DNA from: Cherax quadricarinatus
Taxonomy: Eukaryota; Arthropoda; Malacostraca; Decapoda; Parastacidae
Assembly: GCF_038502225.1 (NCBI RefSeq)
Contig: NC_091292.1
Location: 52,432,506 to 52,496,505 of the forward strand
Length of the DNA stretch: 64,000 nucleotides
Direction of reading: 5' to 3'
Part shown: piece by piece, positions 26,738-36,470 of the stretch
Layout: every line of letters begins with the position of its first letter
Position numbering within the stretch: the first letter of the stretch is position 1
The notes under the pieces: model-generated
What the model was told of the DNA's origin: nothing
Databases searched by the model: none
What the model saw: only the letters and a program-made list of their open reading frames with translations
Program-made: the position numbers and the translations under genes

Positions 26738-27290
26738 GAAGGATTTGTGAGTGCTAATGTCAGAGGATCTCACCCTCATGCTATGGAGAGGGAGCCTGGA
26801 TACAGGTGTCGAGGACAGCCAGGTTAAGTACATGGACAGGGCCTTCTGCTTGAAGGACAGGAGTAGGAGACAGAGGGTTTGCTTTCTTGGGGCTGGGATG
26901 GAGGATATTGTTAGCTGGCTTGACATCATGAATGGTATTGGGATTAATCCTATTATCTGCCTCAGTGCTGGACGCAATGATGTAGGTGAGTGTAGAAGTG
27001 AGGATTTAGTTAGGAGGTACAGGACAGCAATAGACATAAGAAGAAGGGGGGGCGCCCTGTTATATGTGACATTTTGCCAAGAAGGGGTGTTGGAAATGAG
27101 TGGATGTTCAGAGCAATTGGTATTAATTGTTGGCTGGATAAACACTGTAAGGATAATGCAGTACCATTCATTGCCAATGGGACAACTTCTATGGCCGAAA
27201 TGACATGTATGCCAGGGATGGGGTTCACTTATCCAGGGCAGGTGTGGGATTTCTTGCTAATTCAGTTGAGGATGTTGTTAGGGCTTTAAA
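26738..27290 (+). pseudogene. CR1-type LINE ORF1 with SGNH/GDSL esterase-like domain
   Basis: Plus strand, two or three frames: EDSQVKYMDRAFCLKDRSRR QRVCFLGAGMEDIVSWLD, INPIICLSAGRNDVGECRSE, DLVRRYRTAIDIRRRGGALL, then after a shift PRRGVGNEWMFRAIGINCWL DKHCKDNA, and finally a frame giving FYGRNDMYARDGVHLSRAGV. This is the layout of the esterase domain in ORF1 of CR1-group retrotransposons: catalytic Ser in a (G)DS block, the GxND block, and a C-terminal D..H (DGVH). The first glycine of GDS is Glu here, and frameshifts near 27090 and 27170 break the frame, so it is dead. Upstream it is fused to a piece of a different LINE reverse transcriptase (LTLMLWRGSLDTGV at 26765-26808). ORF2 follows directly. 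Confidence 0.75.
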
Positions 27291-27308
27291 CTAGGATTAG
27301 TTAGAGGT

Positions 27309-27979
27309 ATGGGTTTTGAAATGGAAAATAACGAGTGTCATAATATTGATTTAGGCTTTGATATAATAAATCTTAACAATAACAAGGTGAGTAATAGGTA
27401 TAGAGGAAAAAACAGAAAGAGCAGGAAGAGTAAAGAGAAAGGAGGATCTTTTCACATATTTTACACAAATATTCGTAGTGCTAGGAATAAGATGGATGAG
27501 TTGAGATTAGTTGCTAGTGCAGGTAACGTTGATGTATTTGCCATAACTGAGACGTGGTTTAATTCGAATAATCGGGACATGCCTGCTGAAAGTCATATTC
27601 AGGGTTTTACATTGTTCCAAGTAGATAGAAGTATCGGGAAGGGGGGTGGGGTGGCACTGTACGTGTTATACCGTCCCCTAAATTTAGATAAGGACCAAGG
27701 GAGACTACTATGAGAAGAAACTGTTAAGGCCACAAGGCACGATAATATAGTAACTCTAGGAGATTTTAACTTTAGCCAGATTGATTGGGATTTCTTGACT
27801 GGGAATTTATAATCTAACGACTTCTTAGAAGTAGTTCAGGATGTTTTTTGAAGCAGTTTGTGACAGAACCTACAAGGGGAAATAACCTGCTTGACTTGGT
27901 TCTGTCAAACAAGGAAACCCTTGTTAATAATTTAGAAATTACAGAGGAACTTGGTGCAAGCGACCACAAATCAATTGAA
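27309..27979 (+). pseudogene. CR1-type LINE ORF2, APE endonuclease part
   Basis: The plus frame ends at 27711 and includes FYTNIRSARNKMDELRLVAS, VDVFAITETWFNS and GFTLFQVDRSIGKGGGVALY: the N (YTN), E (ITET) and GGG.A.Y motifs of APE-type endonucleases. After a deletion and shifts, decayed sequence continues with NIVTLGDFNFSQIDWDFL and NLLDLVLSNKETLVNNLEIT, then LGASDHKSI, the GDFN, DLV and SDH motifs. Homology stops at about 27979, where the hammerhead-like repeat begins. The reverse transcriptase is absent. Confidence 0.82.
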
Positions 27980-28343
27980 CATTAATGTTCAATCTGTCAG
28001 ACACTGCAACACAAGGGTATCTTGGTACAGACCTGAAATCAACTTCGACAACCTCTACTAGTGAGAACGGCTGGATTTGAGAGGGACCTGACCTCCCAAA
28101 GTGACCTACGTCTCACCTCCTGGCGCTATATAAGGCTCCATCCTGTCACTTCAACTCCATTTTGTTTCAGACTATGGAACAATGCTCTTCTTCAGACTGA
28201 AGGACTGACCACCTCAAAACTTTAAGGGTGATGGACTGATTACATCGTCTTCAAGTCTCTTCTGCTTCTTTCAACTTTTCTGTACTCGACTGAAGAAGCC
28301 TACTGTGTAGGCGAAACGTTTCGAAATAAAGATACCTAACTGT
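27980..28343 (+). repeat. hammerhead-like repeat unit, subtype I (about 360 bp)
   Basis: The unit runs from ctgtcagacactgcaacac through a TATATAAG box (28127-28134), gactgattacatcgtcttca, the hammerhead-like core at 28286-28324 and a terminal aataaagatacc. The order of blocks is the same as in the 371- and 378-bp subtypes but most of the body differs, so it is a distinct subfamily. Confidence 0.7.
28286..28324 (+). ncRNA. hammerhead-ribozyme-like core (subtype I)
   Basis: TCGA, CTGAAGA, a 6-bp stem II (gcctac/gtaggc), GAAAC, GTT, TCGA. Stem I is TCGA/TCGA (4 bp). CTGAAGA fits the hammerhead consensus CUGANGA. Self-cleavage has not been shown. Confidence 0.5.
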
Positions 28344-28418
28344 TTGTAGATGAATGGTTCAGAGAACCGACATGTTGATAAATTAGACACATGTGCAACT
28401 CTTGGGTATCTTTATTGA

Positions 28419-28453
28419 GGAAACGTTTCGCCACACAGTGGCTTCATCAGTCC
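28419..28453 (-). ncRNA. hammerhead-ribozyme-like core (subtype II)
   Basis: Minus strand: GGA, CTGATGA, stem II gccac/gtggc, GAAAC, GTT, TCC. Core residues are all present; stem I is 3 bp. Confidence 0.5.
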
Positions 28454-28789
28454 ATACAAAGGAGAATCTTGAAGAACAGGAGGAGAATGAGGTAATCAGT
28501 CCCTCAACCTTGAGTCGATGTGGTCAGTCCATCAATCTTTAATAGAATACGGCATACGTGCTGAGAAGGAGCTTATAAACCGTTGGCAGGAGAGGTGCAG
28601 CAGTCATAGGTGGTGTAACATTTGTTCAATGTTGAAGTAGGTCGTGCCCAAGAATTAGGCAAGCGAAGAATTCCCAAGTATTAAGATCCCAAGAAGTTGC
28701 AGTGTCTGACAGGTTTGTAGACGAATGGTTCAGAGAACCGACATGTTGATAAATTAGACACATGTGCAACTCTTGGGTATCTTTATTGA

Positions 28790-28824
28790 GGAAACGTTTC
28801 GCCACACAGTGGCTTCATCAGTCC
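28790..28824 (-). ncRNA. hammerhead-ribozyme-like core (subtype II, second unit)
   Basis: Same 35-nt motif as 28419-28453, displaced by one 371-bp unit. Confidence 0.5.
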
Positions 28825-29151
28825 ATACAAAGGAGAATCTTGAAGAACAGGAGGAGAATGAGGTAATCAGTCCCTCAACCTTGAGTCGATGTGGTCAGTC
28901 CATCAATCTTGAATAGAATACGGCATATGTGCTGAGAAGGAGCTTATAAACCGTTGGCAGGAGAGGTGCAGCAGTCATAGGTCGTGTAACATTTGCTCAA
29001 TGTTGAAGTAGGTCGTGCCCAAGAATTGGGCAAGCGAAGAATTCCCAAGTATTAAGATCCCAAGAAGCTGCAGTGTCTGACAGGTTTGTAGATGAATGGT
29101 TCAGAGAACCGACATGTTGATAAATTAGACACATGTGCAACTCTTGGGTAT

Positions 29152-29636
29152 GTGATGAATGGTTTGAAAAACCGACAAGTTGAAGATTGAGACACTTATG
29201 CAGCATATGGGAATCTTTATTCAGGAAACGTTTCGCCACACAGTGGCTTCATCAGTCCAATGCAAAGAGGAAGGCGTAAGGAGAGGAGGAGAATGAGGTA
29301 ATCAGTCCCTCAACCTGGAGTCGATGTGTTCAGTCTATCAATCTTGTAGAATGTACAGCATAAGGCCGTAGACGTGGCTTATATACTGTAGTGAGGTGAC
29401 GTGAAGCAGGTGGAGGCGGGGTCATAGTGGTACCATCCACTAGTCGAAGTAGGTCTTCGTCCAAAGGTTGAACAAGTATTGAAGAATTCTTTGTAACAAG
29501 ATCCCATGATGCTGCAGTGTCTGACAGTTGTGATGAATGGTTTGAAAAACCGACAAGTTGAAGATTGAGACACTTATGCAGCATATGGGAATCTTTATTC
29601 AGGAAACGTTTCGCCACACAGTGGCTTCATCAGTCA
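29152..29636 (-). repeat. hammerhead-like repeat, subtype III, minus orientation (1.3 units)
   Basis: One 378-bp unit (29153-29530) plus a partial unit. Orientation switches at about 29635, inside the core (cttcatcagt|cacaactg). Confidence 0.9.
29224..29258 (-). ncRNA. hammerhead-ribozyme-like core (subtype III)
   Basis: Minus strand GGA-CTGATGA-gccac/gtggc-GAAAC-GTT-TCC, unaltered. Confidence 0.5.
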
Positions 29637-29908
29637 CAACTGTCAGACACTGTAGCATCATGGGATCTTGTTACAAAGAATTCTTCAATACTTGTTCAAC
29701 CTTTGGACGAAGACCTACTTCGACTAGTGGATGGTACCACTATGACCCCGCCTCCACCTGCTTCACGTCACCTCACTACAGTATATAAGCCACGTCTACG
29801 GCCCTATGCTGTACATTCTACAAGATTGATAGACTGAACACATCGACTCCAGGTTGAGGGACTGATTACCTCATTCTCCTCCTCTCCTTACGCCTTCCTC
29901 TTTGCATT

Positions 29909-29943
29909 GGACTGATGAAGCCACTGTGTGGCGAAACGTTTCC
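29909..29943 (+). ncRNA. hammerhead-ribozyme-like core (subtype III)
   Basis: Plus strand GGA-CTGATGA-gccac/gtggc-GAAAC-GTT-TCC. TATATAAG lies 127 bp upstream at 29782-29789. Confidence 0.5.
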
Positions 29944-30286
29944 TGAATAAAGATTTCCATATGCTGCATAAGTGTCTCAATCTTCAACTTGTCGGTTTTT
30001 CAAACCATTCATCACAACTGTCAGACACTGCAGCATCATGGGATCTTGTTACAAAGAATTCTTCAACACTTGTTCAACCTTTGGACGAAGACCTACTTCG
30101 ACTAGTGGATGGTACCACTATGACCCCGCCTCCACCTGCTTCACGTCACCTCACTACAGTATATAAGCCACGTCTACGGCCCTATGCTGTACATTCTACA
30201 AGATTGATAGACTGAACACATCGACTCCAGGTTGAGGGACTGATTACCTCATTCTCCTCCTCTCCTTACGCCTTCCTCTTTGCATT

Positions 30287-30321
30287 GGACTGATGAAGCC
30301 ACTGTGTGGCGAAACGTTTCC
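30287..30321 (+). ncRNA. hammerhead-ribozyme-like core (subtype III)
   Basis: Identical motif, one 378-bp unit downstream of 29909-29943. Confidence 0.5.
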
Positions 30322-30388
30322 TGAATAAAGATTCCCATATGCTGCATAAGTGTCTCAATCTTCAACTTGTCGGTTTTTCAAACCATTA

Positions 30389-30885
30389 CAAGGCCACAGC
30401 CCAAGTTCGGTTCCCACCCAAGCCGGTACCCCATGCCGGCCAAGTTATCTTCACAAGAGGCTTGAACAAGATCGAACTACCACGGACTCGGTAAGATCGA
30501 CACCATCGATTACCTTCCTCCTTCTACGCCTTCCCCTTGCATTGGACCGATGGTACTGTGAGGCCGAATGCCTCTCGAATAAAGATTCTCATATGCCGCA
30601 TAGCGTTCGGTCTCATTCCTTGTCGGTTTTTCAAATCCATTCATCCACGTCAAACAAGACACCTGCAGCATCAATGGGCATTACTTGAAAAGGCAAAGAA
30701 TTCAACATTTCAGCTCAATTCCTTTGGGACGAAGCATCTATTTTCCGACCTGAGATGGTGACACTTGCCCAGCCTTCACCTCAAAGTTTCCATCGTCACA
30801 CAAATTACCACCACAGTAGGCGCCACGGTCTGACGTTCTATGCCGTGCACATTTCACAAAGACGACAGACAACAACATCGACTTA
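30389..30885 (+). repeat. noisy, strongly diverged copy of the 378-bp repeat at an inversion point
   Basis: The block follows the same order as a normal unit (cattggaccgatgg for cattggactgatg, gaataaagattctcatatg, cttgtcggtttttcaaatcc, gcagcatcaatgggc) but with dense scattered substitutions and small insertions or deletions, while units on both sides are almost identical to one another. The orientation flips at its end. This pattern is expected of uncorrected long-read sequence, though a very old copy is possible. Confidence 0.7.
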
Positions 30886-30940
30886 AAACCGACAAGTTGA
30901 AGATTGAGACACTTATGCAGCATATGGGAATCTTTATTCT

Positions 30941-30975
30941 GGAAACGTTTCGCCACACAGTAGCTTCATCAGTCC
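30941..30975 (-). ncRNA. hammerhead-ribozyme-like core (subtype III)
   Basis: Core as in neighbours with one stem II change (cagtag on the plus strand) that leaves a U-G wobble in place of a C-G pair. Confidence 0.45.
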
Positions 30976-31318
30976 AATACAAAGAGGAAGGCGTAAGGAG
31001 AGGAGGAGAATGAGGTAATCAGTCCCTCAACCTGGAGTCGATGTGTTCAGTCCATCAATCTTGTAGAATGTACAGCATAGGGCCGTAGACGTGGCTTATA
31101 TACTGTAGTGAGGTGACGTGAAGCAGGTGGAGGCGGGGTCATAGTGGTACCATCCACTAGTCGAAGTAGGTCTTCGTCCAAAGGTTGAACACGTGTTGAA
31201 GAATTCTTTGTAACAAGATCCCATGATGCTGCAGTGTCTGACAGTTGTGATGAATGGTTTGAAAAACCGACAAGTTGAAGATTGAGACACTTATGCAGCA
31301 TATGGGAATCTTTATTCA

Positions 31319-31353
31319 GGAAACGTTTCGCCACACAGTGGCTTCATCAGTCC
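31319..31353 (-). ncRNA. hammerhead-ribozyme-like core (subtype III)
   Basis: Unaltered 35-nt motif on the minus strand. Confidence 0.5.
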
Positions 31354-31696
31354 AATACAAAGAGGAAGGCGTAAGGAGAGGAGGAGAATGAGGTAATCAG
31401 TCCCTCATCCTGGAGTCGATGTGTTCAGTCCATCAATCTTGTAGAATGTACAGCATAGGGCCGTAGACGTGGCTTATATACTGTAGTGAGGTGACATGAA
31501 GCAGGTGGAGGCGGGGTCATAGTGGTACCATCCACTAGTCGAAGTAGGTCTTCGTCCAAAGGTTGAACACGTGTTGAAGAATTCTTTGTAACAAGATCCC
31601 ATGATGCTGCAGTGTCTGACAGTTGTGATGAATGGTTTGAAAAACCGACAAGTTGAAGATTGAGACACTTATGCAGCATATGGGAATCTTTATTCA

Positions 31697-31731
31697 GGAA
31701 ACGTTTCGCCACACAGTGGCTTCATCAGTCC
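31697..31731 (-). ncRNA. hammerhead-ribozyme-like core (subtype III)
   Basis: Unaltered 35-nt motif on the minus strand. Confidence 0.5.
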
Positions 31732-32074
31732 AATACAAAGAGGAAGGCGTAAGGAGAGGAGGAGAATGAGGTAATCAGTCCCTCATCCTGGAGTCGATGT
31801 GTTCAGTCCATCAATCTTGTAGAATGTACAGCATAGGGCCGTAGACGTGGCTTATATACTGTAGTGAGGTGACATGAAGCAGGTGGAGGCGGGGTCATAG
31901 TGGTACCATCCACTAGTCGAAGTAGGTCTTCGTCCAAAGGTTGAACACGTGTTGAAGAATTCTTTGTAACAAGATCCCATGATGCTGCAGTGTCTGACAG
32001 TTGTGATGAATGGTTTGAAAAACCGACAAGTTGAAGATTGAGACACTTATGCAGCATATGGGAATCTTTATTCA

Positions 32075-32109
32075 GGAAACGTTTCGCCACACAGTGGCTT
32101 CATCAGTCC
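32075..32109 (-). ncRNA. hammerhead-ribozyme-like core (subtype III)
   Basis: Unaltered 35-nt motif on the minus strand. Confidence 0.5.
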
Positions 32110-32452
32110 AATACAAAGAGGAAGGAGTAAGGAGAGGAGGAGAATGAGGTAATCAGTCCCTCAACCTGGAGTCGATGTGTTCAGTCCATCAATCTTGTAG
32201 AATGTACAGCATAGGGCCGTAGACGTGGCTTATATACTGTAGTGAGGTGACATGAAGCAGGTGGAGGCGGGGTCATAGTGGTACCATCCACTAGTCGAAG
32301 TAGGTCTTCGTCCAAAGGTTGAACACGTGTTGAAGAATTCTTTGTAACAAGATCCCATGATGCTGCAGTGTCTGACAGTTGTGATGAATGGTTTGAAAAA
32401 ACGACAAGTTGAAGATTGAGACACATATGCAGCATATTTGAATCTTTATTCA

Positions 32453-32487
32453 GGAAACGTTTCGCCACACAGTGGCTTCATCAGTCC
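32453..32487 (-). ncRNA. hammerhead-ribozyme-like core (subtype III)
   Basis: Unaltered motif, just before the orientation flip near 32498. Confidence 0.5.
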
Positions 32488-32926
32488 AATACAAAGAGGG
32501 ACTGATTACCTCATTCTCCTCCTCTCCTTACGCCTTCCTCTTTGTATTAGAGTGATGAAGCCACTGTGTGGCGAAACGTTTCCTGAATAAAGATTCCCAT
32601 ATGCTGCATAAGTGTCTCAATCTTCAACTTGTCGGTTTTTCAAACCATTCATCACAACTGTCAGACACTGCAGCATCATGGGATCTTGTTACAAAGAATT
32701 CTTCAACACGTGTTCAACCTTTGGACGAAGACCTACTTCGACTAGTGGATGGTACCACTATGACCCCGCCTCCACCTGCTTCACGTCACCTCACTACAGT
32801 ATATAAGCCACGTCTACGGCCCTATGCTGTACATTCTACAAGATTGATGGACTGAACACATCGACTCCAGGTTGAGGGACTGATTACCTCATTCTCCTCC
32901 TCTCCTTATGCCTTCCTCTTTGTATT

Positions 32927-32961
32927 GGACTGAAGAAGCCACTGTGTGGCGAAACGTTTCC
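32927..32961 (+). ncRNA. hammerhead-ribozyme-like core (subtype III, CTGAAGA variant)
   Basis: GGA-CTGAAGA-gccac/gtggc-GAAAC-GTT-TCC. The T-to-A change falls at the one unconstrained base of CUGANGA. Confidence 0.5.
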
Positions 32962-33304
32962 TGAATAAAGATTCCCATATGCTGCATAAGTGTCTCAATC
33001 TTCAACTTGTCGGTTTTTCAAACCATTCATCACAACTGTCAGACACTGCAGCATCATGGGATCTTGTTACAAAGAATTCTTCAACACTTGTTCAACCTTT
33101 GGACGAAGACCTACTTCGACTAGTGGATGGTACCACTATGACCCCGCCTCCACCTGCTTCACGTCACCTCACTACAGTATATAAGCCACGTCTACGGCCC
33201 TATGCTGTACATTCTACAAGACTGATGGACTGAACACATCGACTCCAGGTTGAGGGACTGATTACCTCATTCTCCTCCTCTCCTTATGCCTTCCTCTTTG
33301 TATT

Positions 33305-33339
33305 GGACTGAAGAAGCCACTGTGTGGCGAAACGTTTCC
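33305..33339 (+). ncRNA. hammerhead-ribozyme-like core (subtype III, CTGAAGA variant)
   Basis: Same as 32927-32961, one unit downstream. Confidence 0.5.
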
Positions 33340-33414
33340 TGAATAAAGATTCCCATATGCTGCATAAGTGTCTCAATCTTCAACTTGTCGGTTTTTCAAA
33401 CCATTCATCACACC

Positions 33415-33744
33415 TGTTTGAATTATTTGTGTATATAGGGGTAAACCAACACCAGTTCCATGGGTGAATTTGATTTTTGTTAGGCCTGCCTGTGTTGTGT
33501 TGAGATGATCCGAGGTGCGTCGCTGAGGAAATTATAGACAGTAAGTCTACATACTTAGTTCACCTACTTCCCACTAGACTAGAGTAAGTTACTGTTGTAG
33601 GCCTAGTTTCTAAAATTCCCACCAGAGGTCAGGCACAGAGGTAGGCCCATGCTGCCTTACCTGGTCCTCACTCTACGCCTACCCTAACTTCCATCAATAC
33701 ATCCTTCCTAGGACCATCTCTGGCAGCCCTCGTTATCTATCCGC
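33415..33744. other. sequence without recognised feature
   Basis: No coding or repeat signal that I can support. Confidence 0.35.
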
Positions 33745-34140
33745 CTGTGTACCTGGAGTTTACCTGGAGAGAGTTCCGGTGGGCAACGATCCCGCGGCCC
33801 GGTCTGTGACCAGGCCTCATGGTGGATCAGAGCCTGATCAACCAGGCTGTTACTGCTGGCTGCAAGCAATCCAATGTACGAGCCACAGCCCGGCTGGTCA
33901 GGTACCAACTTTAGGTGCTTGTCCAGTGCCTGCTTGATGACACCCAGGGGTCTATTGGTAATCCCCCTTATGTATACTGGGAGGCAGTTGAACAGTCTCG
34001 GGCCCCTGACACTTATTGTATTGTCTCTTAACGTGCTAGTGACACTCCTGCTTTTCATTGGGGGGATGTTGCATCGTCTGCCGAGTCTTTTGCTTCCGTT
34101 GTGAGTGATTTTCGTGTGCAAGTTCGGTACTAGTCTAACC
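33745..34140 (-). pseudogene. LINE ORF2 C-terminus and 3' end
   Basis: Minus frame: RSVTSTLRDNTISVRGPRLF NCLPVYIRGITNRPLGVIKQ ALDKHLKLVPDQPG, then DQALIHHEAWSQTGPR. The RGPRLFN.LP..IR.I pattern with a following amphipathic helix is the usual end of a LINE reverse transcriptase polyprotein. The same element end is present at 62528-62722 (PRLFNCLPAYIRGITNGPLA) and as a 70-bp stub at 5311-5380. It is a third LINE family in this window, distinct from the (CA)n-bounded one. Confidence 0.75.
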
Positions 34141-34365
34141 CATACTCTCTGAATAAACTGTAGCCATTTACTTCGACCTATGCTACCCTACCCTTGAATC
34201 CAGAAAAATCAAGTTTCGATCAAGTATTGGTGGTGGTGAGAGCAGTGGCGGTGACGGCGATGGTAACGGTGACAGAAGTGTTTTTCTTGTTGATTAACAA
34301 GGTAAGAAAGCTGCTCGGAATACTAATATAGACACATAATGACTTACAACTTCACCTCGACAAAA

Positions 34366-34780
34366 CTCAACACACCACCACAACTCTCTTAACCACTACA
34401 AAGCAATACATCACCTCAACACAACGCATAAGTACCACGCAACACAATACAATTCTTCACCACAATACAACACACCACCAGAGCACAATACAATACAATA
34501 CAATGAAACATATAATCGCAACAAACCATACCACAGCACAACATCAACAAAACAAAATTCACACAACACCATAGTACAACACCATACAGCGCAACACAAT
34601 ATCATTACAACAGACAAACCGTTGCAACGCAATTTACCGAAACACCACGTGCCCAACTGCCCAACACAATACACCACAACACAGCACATGACACAATGCA
34701 AACACAACACATCAATTCTCACCTTAAAACATCACAACACATCACATAACACATCACAACGCACCACCACAACACAGTGT
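34366..34780. repeat. G-poor, AC-rich simple-sequence region
   Basis: Over 400 bp made almost wholly of A, C and T with caacacaatacaacacacc-like motifs and very few G. It has no fixed period. Confidence 0.85.
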
Positions 34781-34799
34781 TGCAGTGTGTCAGTGTCAC

Positions 34800-36170
34800 G
34801 TTCGCGTGTCGGGTTTCATTGAATTAGTAGATTACTGCTGAACGCTGATACATAGGAAGCAGTAAGTTGCTCTAGTAAACTCGTAATGTGAATTTCTGTC
34901 AACCAATCGCAGTGAATATCGATGCTTTTAGGCGAAACAAACAAAAAAAATAGTGCGTTGTGTAGAGACAAAACAGGCAGAAAACATTTTAAACTAGAGC
35001 CGAATGAGGCTGAATAGAAATAGTTTAACTATTAATTTACATTGGTGGTGATTTTCTAAACAGGAATAAAGTGGGTAACAATATATAGAAGAGAGAAGAA
35101 TAAAATACTGTTTATTAGTTGATTCCGTATAGAGTTTAATGCAATGTTTGTAGCTTTCACAGATACCAACATAAAAGAGCACTTTGATAACGAAATATGG
35201 ATACCCGGGAACAACTTACGTAGATGCTATAGAAAGAACAGGTAGCCGGGAGAGGGAGGTTGGCCTGCATGTCAAAGAGTCGCTAATTTAATTCAGAATT
35301 ACCTAACACCTCAAATGATATAGTTGAAGTTTTGGCAGGAAAAATTTAAAACCAGAACCTGATTATTTTACTTATGTATAGGCCACCTGATACAACTTCT
35401 CAACAGTTCTAAGAGGAGCTTCATCTCAGTAGGTAACTTATGCCTATGAAATGTATTCACAACTTTGTTATGTAGAGCTGAACGTAACTCTGCAATATTC
35501 ACTATATTGTGGATTACGAATAATATTTTTTATGAGCCATTTATATTTCCATTGTATATACACTGGTTTGTGATATGTAATTAATGAATAAATACATCTA
35601 TAATATAAATAGATTGGAAGTCTGGCTGTATAGGGAAACAAACAGTATAAACAGCTGATGAATTGAAATTTAAAATTTATATTAATTACTCGCAATGGCT
35701 GCTTCCAACAGTTTCTTATTCAAGAGGTTAACTTTTAACGCACATTTGCATGTCTTGATTACACGGAAATTCGTAATTAGAAATATGTAATTCAGAAATA
35801 TTCCCATAAAGCGAATGCAGTTTGTTAATTAGAAGCAATGAAGAGGTTAAATTTCTCTCTAAACATTTCAACATCAAGGGAATTAAATATTCACGGAAAA
35901 TTAGTATCAGGTGAAAATGTTTAAAATTTAAGTCCATTAAAATCCCCAAGAACATAGACAGACATGATGGCTGACATAAAAATAGGCATAGAGAAAAATA
36001 GGAAAACAGAGAAAGAGTCAAGAAGAAAATGTGAGAAAGGCAGAGAAGCAGAAAGCAACAATGGCAAAGAAACAGATGGGAAGACAAGAAGACAGGTAGA
36101 AATATTATTTGTATCGTCCAAGAAGATATAAAATGAGAAAACTAACAATTAGCGACAGGTGACTAACGAA
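34800..36170. other. AT-rich sequence without recognised gene
   Basis: No family motif in any frame; short minus-strand open frames look like chance. Confidence 0.35.
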
Positions 36171-36173
36171 TAA

Positions 36174-36416
36174 ATAATATCACGAGCTTCTGCTGGGTTA
36201 AGTCTAAAAGATAATAATATCACGAGCTTCTGCTGGGTTAAGTCTAAAAGATAATAATATCATGAGCTTCTGCTGCGTTAAGTCTAAAAGATAATAATAT
36301 CACGAGCTTCTGCTGGGTTAAGTCTAAAAGATAATAATATCACGAGCTTCTGCTGGGTTAAGTCTAAAAGATAATAATATCACGAGCTTCTGCTGGGTTA
36401 AGTCTAAAAGATAATA
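36174..36416. repeat. 40-bp tandem repeat (6 copies)
   Basis: Unit cacgagcttctgctgggtta followed by agtctaaaagataataatat, period 40 bp, nearly identical copies. It lies just before the 21-bp minisatellite. Confidence 0.97.
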
Positions 36417-36470
36417 ACTGGTAAAGAATAATAATACAAGTAAAGACGTGTAGAGGTAAGATATATGGTG

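Larger units (their letters stand above)
28342..29151 (-). repeat. hammerhead-like repeat, subtype II, two 371-bp units plus a partial
   Basis: Minus-strand units start at 28342, 28713 and 29084 (period 371 bp) and are nearly identical. The third copy breaks at 29151 and joins subtype III. Each has a TATA-like ttataaa (minus strand TTTATAAG) about 118 bp upstream of the hammerhead-like core. Confidence 0.9.
29635..30388 (+). repeat. hammerhead-like repeat, subtype III, plus orientation (2 units of 378 bp)
   Basis: Units begin at 29635 and 30013 (period 378 bp). Each contains cagtatataagcc, gactgattacctcattctcc, the 35-nt core and a gaataaagattccc end. They are almost identical to the minus-orientation units on either side. 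Confidence 0.95.
30886..32498 (-). repeat. hammerhead-like repeat, subtype III, minus orientation (about 4.3 units)
   Basis: Unit boundaries fall at 31248, 31626, 32004 and 32382, exactly 378 bp apart. The last partial unit breaks at about 32498, where orientation flips back to plus. Confidence 0.95.
32499..33414 (+). repeat. hammerhead-like repeat, subtype III, plus orientation (about 2.4 units)
   Basis: Units begin at 32653 and 33031 (378 bp), preceded by a partial unit that starts at ggactgattacctc. The core near 32549-32583 is mutated (AGTGATGA). The array ends at 33414 after ccattcatcacacctg. Confidence 0.95.

Noticed and set aside
29330..33233. Recurring 95-codon frame (AKRFLNKDSHMLHKCLNLQL...) in every 378-bp unit
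   Set aside because: It begins at GTG inside the ribozyme-like core with no ATG, and a second frame (64 codons) is equally conserved. Conservation follows from the near-identity of the DNA units.
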